Of a DNA stretch of 64,000 bases, positions 60,851 through 64,000 are shown in pieces. The DNA is from Roseibium hamelinense. GTDB lineage: Bacteria; Pseudomonadota; Alphaproteobacteria; Rhizobiales; Stappiaceae. The notes below the pieces were generated by a model. It ran no database searches, was not told where the DNA came from, and saw only the letters and a list, made by a program, of their open reading frames with translations. Position numbers and translations under genes: made by a program. Location of the stretch: NCBI RefSeq assembly GCF_007830545.1, contig NZ_VLLF01000002.1, forward strand, positions 1 to 64,000. The letters are read 5' to 3'. Numbering within the stretch: the first letter of the stretch is position 1; the number at the start of each line of letters is the position of its first letter.

Positions 60851-62008
60851 TCATCCTGTGTTCATCCGCTTGGCAGATGAGGGGCTTGCAGACGGCTGCG
60901 CAGGTGGCTCCTCTGGATCGGCCGCCGTTCTGGCCGGTTCCGGTGCAAGAGCTGTTGTTGCCAGCGGAATGTCGCCAATATCTCCGTTGGCCGACAACAG
61001 CACCGCGACGGGCCGGGAGGCCGGAAACTTTGAACAGATGATTACGATGACCACGGTCAGCGGTACACACAAGACCATTCCGACGACACCCCATATGGCC
61101 CCCCAAAATGCCAGGGACAACATGATCACAAGGCCGGACAGGTTCAGACTCGATCCCATTAGCCTGGGCTCCACCAGGTTTCCGATTGAAAACTGGATCA
61201 GGCCGAGACCGACCGCGATGACGAAGAAAGGCACAAGGGTGTCGTAAAACACCAGCGCCAAAAGCGAGGGAAAAATCACGCCGATCAGTGAACCGATGGT
61301 TGGAATGTAATTCAGGACAAATGCGATAAATCCAAACAGTGCGGCATAAGGTAGGCCCATCATGATCAGGATCAAGCTGGTCAGGACCCCGGTCGCAATG
61401 CTCACCGCGGTCTTGATGCCGAAGTAGTTCATGACCGAGCGGTTGATTTCCGCACGCAGCGCGAAGGCTGCTTTCACCTTTTCGCTGTCGGTGAAAAGCC
61501 GTTCCAGCTTGCGGTCGAAAGTGGACTGTTCGAGCAGAAGAAACAGGACATAGATAAAGACCAGCGAGGCCGAACTGGCAATGGTTGTCAAGAACCCGGC
61601 CCCGGCAGTGACCATGCGGCTGACAACTGCATCCGGCATCAGGTCTTTCAGCTCGATCGGGTCGTTCAAATGCACCAGAGAGGAGATTTCGCTGAACACC
61701 TCCTCGAGCCGCTGCTGATAGGTGGGCGCATCCTGGGCAAGCTGAGTCAGGTTGACCGTCACTATGTCCAGAACGAAGGTGGCGGCGCCGAATATCGTAG
61801 CCAGGGCGAGGGGGAAGGAGACCCAGCCCGGCAGCCGCCAGCTGCCAAGCGGAATGAGCTGAAAGCCACGGGACAGCGCATTGATCAGATACCAGACGAT
61901 CAGCGCGATCACGAACGGCAAGATCAATGACCGGCCGGCCACGAGCAGGTAGCCGATCAAAGTGATAAGGACGACGCTCAAGGTCGCCGTAAGCAAGGGG
62001 GAACGCAT
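60851..62008 (-). CDS. AI-2E/PerM family transporter
   Basis: The 385-residue membrane protein has about eight helices and the PerM/TqsA-type pattern: VSFPLALATIFGAATFVLD near the start, a periplasmic helical insert (about 90-140) and FVLNYIPTIGSLIGVIFPSL near 250-270. Family members are Na+/H+-linked exporters or AI-2 efflux proteins; the substrate cannot be assigned. GGAGACC precedes the ATG. The Ala/Pro/Ser-rich C-terminal tail (about 25 residues) is probably cytoplasmic. Confidence 0.85.
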   Translation of the reverse strand: MRSPLLTATLSVVLITLIGYLLVAGRSLILPFVIALIVWYLINALSRGFQLIPLGSWRLPGWVSFPLALATIFGAATFVLDIVTVNLTQLAQDAPTYQQRLEEVFSEISSLVHLNDPIELKDLMPDAVVSRMVTAGAGFLTTIASSASLVFIYVLFLLLEQSTFDRKLERLFTDSEKVKAAFALRAEINRSVMNYFGIKTAVSIATGVLTSLILIMMGLPYAALFGFIAFVLNYIPTIGSLIGVIFPSLLALVFYDTLVPFFVIAVGLGLIQFSIGNLVEPRLMGSSLNLSGLVIMLSLAFWGAIWGVVGMVLCVPLTVVIVIICSKFPASRPVAVLLSANGDIGDIPLATTALAPEPARTAADPEEPPAQPSASPSSAKRMNTG

Positions 62009-62293
62009 AAAGGTCTCCGCTTGGCGCTGCCAATCCTTTTCAACTACACGGCAGGGTGCGGTTTGGAAAGGGAGACCGCGCCGCTGCCGGTGTCACAGAG
62101 CGGCGCCTGGGTTCGCACATGTTACCGCTCACAAAGCGGACGTTGGTCCGTGTGACGCGGCAGACTGTGCAAGCCGTTTTTCATTTGCCGAGGACAAATG
62201 GCAACGGGTTTCCAAAGCCCTTGCCCCGTCCACGCGGGTTGGTGTAAGGGGGTGTTGCGCCGCACTCCGTTTCGACAGAAACTCCCGGCGCAA

Positions 62294-62370
62294 GGGCCTG
62301 TAGCTCAACTGGTTAGAGCCGTCCGCTCATAACGGATTGGTTGGGGGTTCGAGTCCCTCCGGGCCCACCA
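62294..62370 (+). tRNA. tRNA with CAU anticodon (probably tRNA-Ile2)
   Basis: A complete 77-base cloverleaf: acceptor GGGCCTG/CGGGCCC, anticodon stem TCCG/CGGA with loop CTCATAA, T-loop GGTTCGAGTCC and an encoded CCA. The overall sequence resembles the lysidine-modified tRNA-Ile2 of alphaproteobacteria more than initiator Met; elongator Met cannot be excluded without a covariance model. The 3' end borders AT-rich, low-GC DNA, as at integration sites. Confidence 0.93.
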
Positions 62371-62400
62371 CCCCTATATTTTTCAATGACTTACGGGGCG

Positions 62401-62420
62401 AGTTGTACAGAGTTGTACAC
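62401..62420. repeat. Tandem decanucleotide just after the tRNA
   Basis: AGTTGTACAG followed directly by AGTTGTACAC. It lies about 30 bases beyond the tRNA 3' end in AT-rich DNA. Short direct repeats here could be integrase arm-type sites, but no integrase is within the window. Confidence 0.5.
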
Positions 62421-62604
62421 GTACTCAAAAAACTTGTTTCTGAAAGACGCGGATCTTTGGGTTTTTATTCAGTTAATCGCCCTATTGCTCTGAATAATTG
62501 AAATGAAATTCTAGCCTGCGTGTTTCATGGTGGGCCTACAAGGGTCAGGGTGTAATTATTCTGGTGAAGTTGTTTGTCTCAAACGGATTTATTATGCGTG
62601 TGTT

Positions 62605-63729
62605 ATGAAGATTCAGACAAGTTGGCTCGATGGGCCTTTACTACCAAATATTTCCCTTAATGAGGCCATTGGGTGTGAGCAGATTGCCCTCGTCAGTCAG
62701 AACGATGAAAGGCTCAAAAAAATCTTTCGCCATAGGCCAAATTTGGAGATCTTTCTAAACAGTTTTACTGATCAATTTGGGGTTTCAATAAAACCATCTC
62801 TCATAATATTCAGGTGCGATAATCTTAGCTCTGCTTTGTCATTCGAAGCTATTGCAGCTTTTCGCAATATACTAGTTTCGTGCGCTGTACCCATAGCCAG
62901 AGCGATGCATATACGTGAATCGGGAAGTGGAATTAAATTCGCCGAGACATTTGAATTTTATCCTTGGATGCTTTCCAAAGATGGTAATTCTCTTGTAGGT
63001 GAGAGTACAGTATTTATAGGTCATCACAGTGTAGAGCGAATCAAGGGCCAGAATAACCCGATCCAGCCGAATATAACTCGGGGCGCGCATGCATTTGACA
63101 TTGAGCTACTCAGATTTCTTTTGGAAGCATGGCAAAGTTATTTTTTGCATCACGTCGATAGTCACAAAAACATTGCGTTGTTTCGTTCGCTAAATATGGC
63201 GCATCAGGCATCGTTGATGCCCTCAACAGGTTTGTCTTCGGAGATGTATGACTACGGCAGGCTTATCTCGCTGTGGGTGAGTGCTATTGAAATTTTATTA
63301 CATCCCGGCGGTGACAAGACTGGAAGTCGGTGGACAATTTATAAAGTGCTTAAAGAAGCAGAGTGGCTAGACCAAACACTCGCCGAGGAAGCACATGAAA
63401 GCGGGAATAGCGCTGATGCGAAAAATACGAAGGGTAAACTAAATGTTGCAGGTTCTCTCTATGGTGAAATGTATGAAGCCCGCAACAAATTTCTGCATGG
63501 CAATCGGATAGACCTCAATGATTTGAAATGTAAGCGGTCAGAAGTATTTCGTTTTGATGTCGCGCCGATATTATATAGTCTCTTACTTAGATATTACTTA
63601 GGCGTAATTTATCCAGACGATCTGATTGACGATATTGAAACCGATGTGAGCGGATACCTTAACAAATATGTATTTTATCAAAAGCAACTTTTGCTAGAGC
63701 ACGCAGTTCGTGGAGCGTTTTGTTTGTAA
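62605..63729 (+). CDS. HEPN (Apea-like) domain protein, candidate defence gene
   Basis: The 374-residue product is AT-rich and codon-atypical for this genome. The N-terminal two thirds have no recognised family (WLDGPLLPNISLNEAIGCEQ onward). The C-terminal third is helical: YDYGRLISLWVSAIEILLHP, and then YEARNKFLHGNRI, which carries the R-X4-H ribonuclease motif of HEPN/Apea-like domains. ApeA-type proteins pair a beta-rich N-terminus with such a domain in anti-phage defence. The start is uncertain: ATG 62605 has no good ribosome binding site, and the frame opens at 62527. No partner gene is visible. Confidence 0.65.
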   Translation: MKIQTSWLDGPLLPNISLNEAIGCEQIALVSQNDERLKKIFRHRPNLEIFLNSFTDQFGVSIKPSLIIFRCDNLSSALSFEAIAAFRNILVSCAVPIARAMHIRESGSGIKFAETFEFYPWMLSKDGNSLVGESTVFIGHHSVERIKGQNNPIQPNITRGAHAFDIELLRFLLEAWQSYFLHHVDSHKNIALFRSLNMAHQASLMPSTGLSSEMYDYGRLISLWVSAIEILLHPGGDKTGSRWTIYKVLKEAEWLDQTLAEEAHESGNSADAKNTKGKLNVAGSLYGEMYEARNKFLHGNRIDLNDLKCKRSEVFRFDVAPILYSLLLRYYLGVIYPDDLIDDIETDVSGYLNKYVFYQKQLLLEHAVRGAFCL

Positions 63730-64000
63730 TGCCCATCGATCCCACACACGAGGTCTACTCAATCTTATTTTTTATGACTTTTTCAGAGAGGAAGAACGCC
63801 AAGCGGGACTACCATCTACGGCTTAAACGACCGGACCCCTTGATTTACATAAAAATTAGCCCCAAGAAAGTAAGATAGCTTCCTGGCCATCCTAGCTTCA
63901 GTTGCGGCTCCAAATACTTGAGCTAAAATCTTCGCAGGTTATTATTTTCAGGCTCAGATAAACATGGTTTGAGGTATTTTCCGTGAAACTGATGTTGCTT
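63730..64000. other. AT-rich end of window
   Basis: No complete gene is seen. On the minus strand a short frame enters from the window edge and stops near 63900 (about 33 codons, ending SSSIWSRN). It could be the 3' end of a gene lying mostly outside the window. The support is weak. Confidence 0.3.

Overview
The window is GC-rich, densely coded alphaproteobacterial chromosome. The gene content points to a marine member of the Hyphomicrobiales close to Roseibium/Labrenzia (Stappiaceae): a DddL-type DMSP lyase, the trxB–LysR (LsrB/VtlR-like) pair, DUF992, DUF3775 and DUF930 proteins, carA and carB separated by greA and regulators, and a UvrB with long disordered tails. The genus is inferred from protein similarity recalled from memory, not from a search.

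Layout. 1-1.9 kb: a cluster of palindromic, inverted-pair repeats around a small GIY-YIG nuclease gene. 1.9-8.4 kb (minus strand): uvrB, a membrane EAL phosphodiesterase and a periplasmic cupredoxin-like protein. 8.6-13.6 kb: fumC, a SelW/Rdx-like protein, a choline-kinase-like phosphotransferase, a secreted GH5 hydrolase and a DUF1624 membrane acyltransferase with a 41-codon membrane peptide. 14-18.3 kb: DUF3775, two small membrane proteins, a three-PAS protein and aspartate aminotransferase. 18.3-22.5 kb (minus strand): a four-gene envelope or lipid glycosylation operon (GT2, polytopic glycosyltransferase-like protein, methyltransferase-like protein, flippase-like protein). 22.7-29.3 kb: small membrane and secreted proteins, an EF-G paralogue, msrP, a candidate trans-acting sRNA on the minus strand, and a periplasmic binding protein. 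29.3-33 kb: LysR, trxB, ELM1-like and Lrp.

33-35 kb holds the most distinctive system: a 104-codon peptide with an eight-residue tandem repeat in its C-terminal half, followed four bases later by a radical SAM/SPASM maturase with a PqqD/RRE-like N-terminus. This looks like a two-gene RiPP (modified peptide) locus. The maturase carries a one-base frameshift just before the SPASM domain.

35-48 kb is housekeeping: greA, carB, an XRE regulator, a MerR regulator, carA, a GatB/YqeY-like gene, dnaG and rpoD. 48-62 kb is accessory metabolism and envelope: DUF930, DoxX, an MFS transporter, an outer-membrane barrel, an ArsR/YraQ-permease/transglutaminase operon with a clear operator, the DMSP lyase dddL, an FAD oxidoreductase, a GNAT, two tandem periplasmic binding proteins, SIMPL and AI-2E/PerM. 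A CAU-anticodon tRNA at 62.3 kb is followed by AT-rich DNA carrying a HEPN-motif protein, which is probably the edge of an integrated island.
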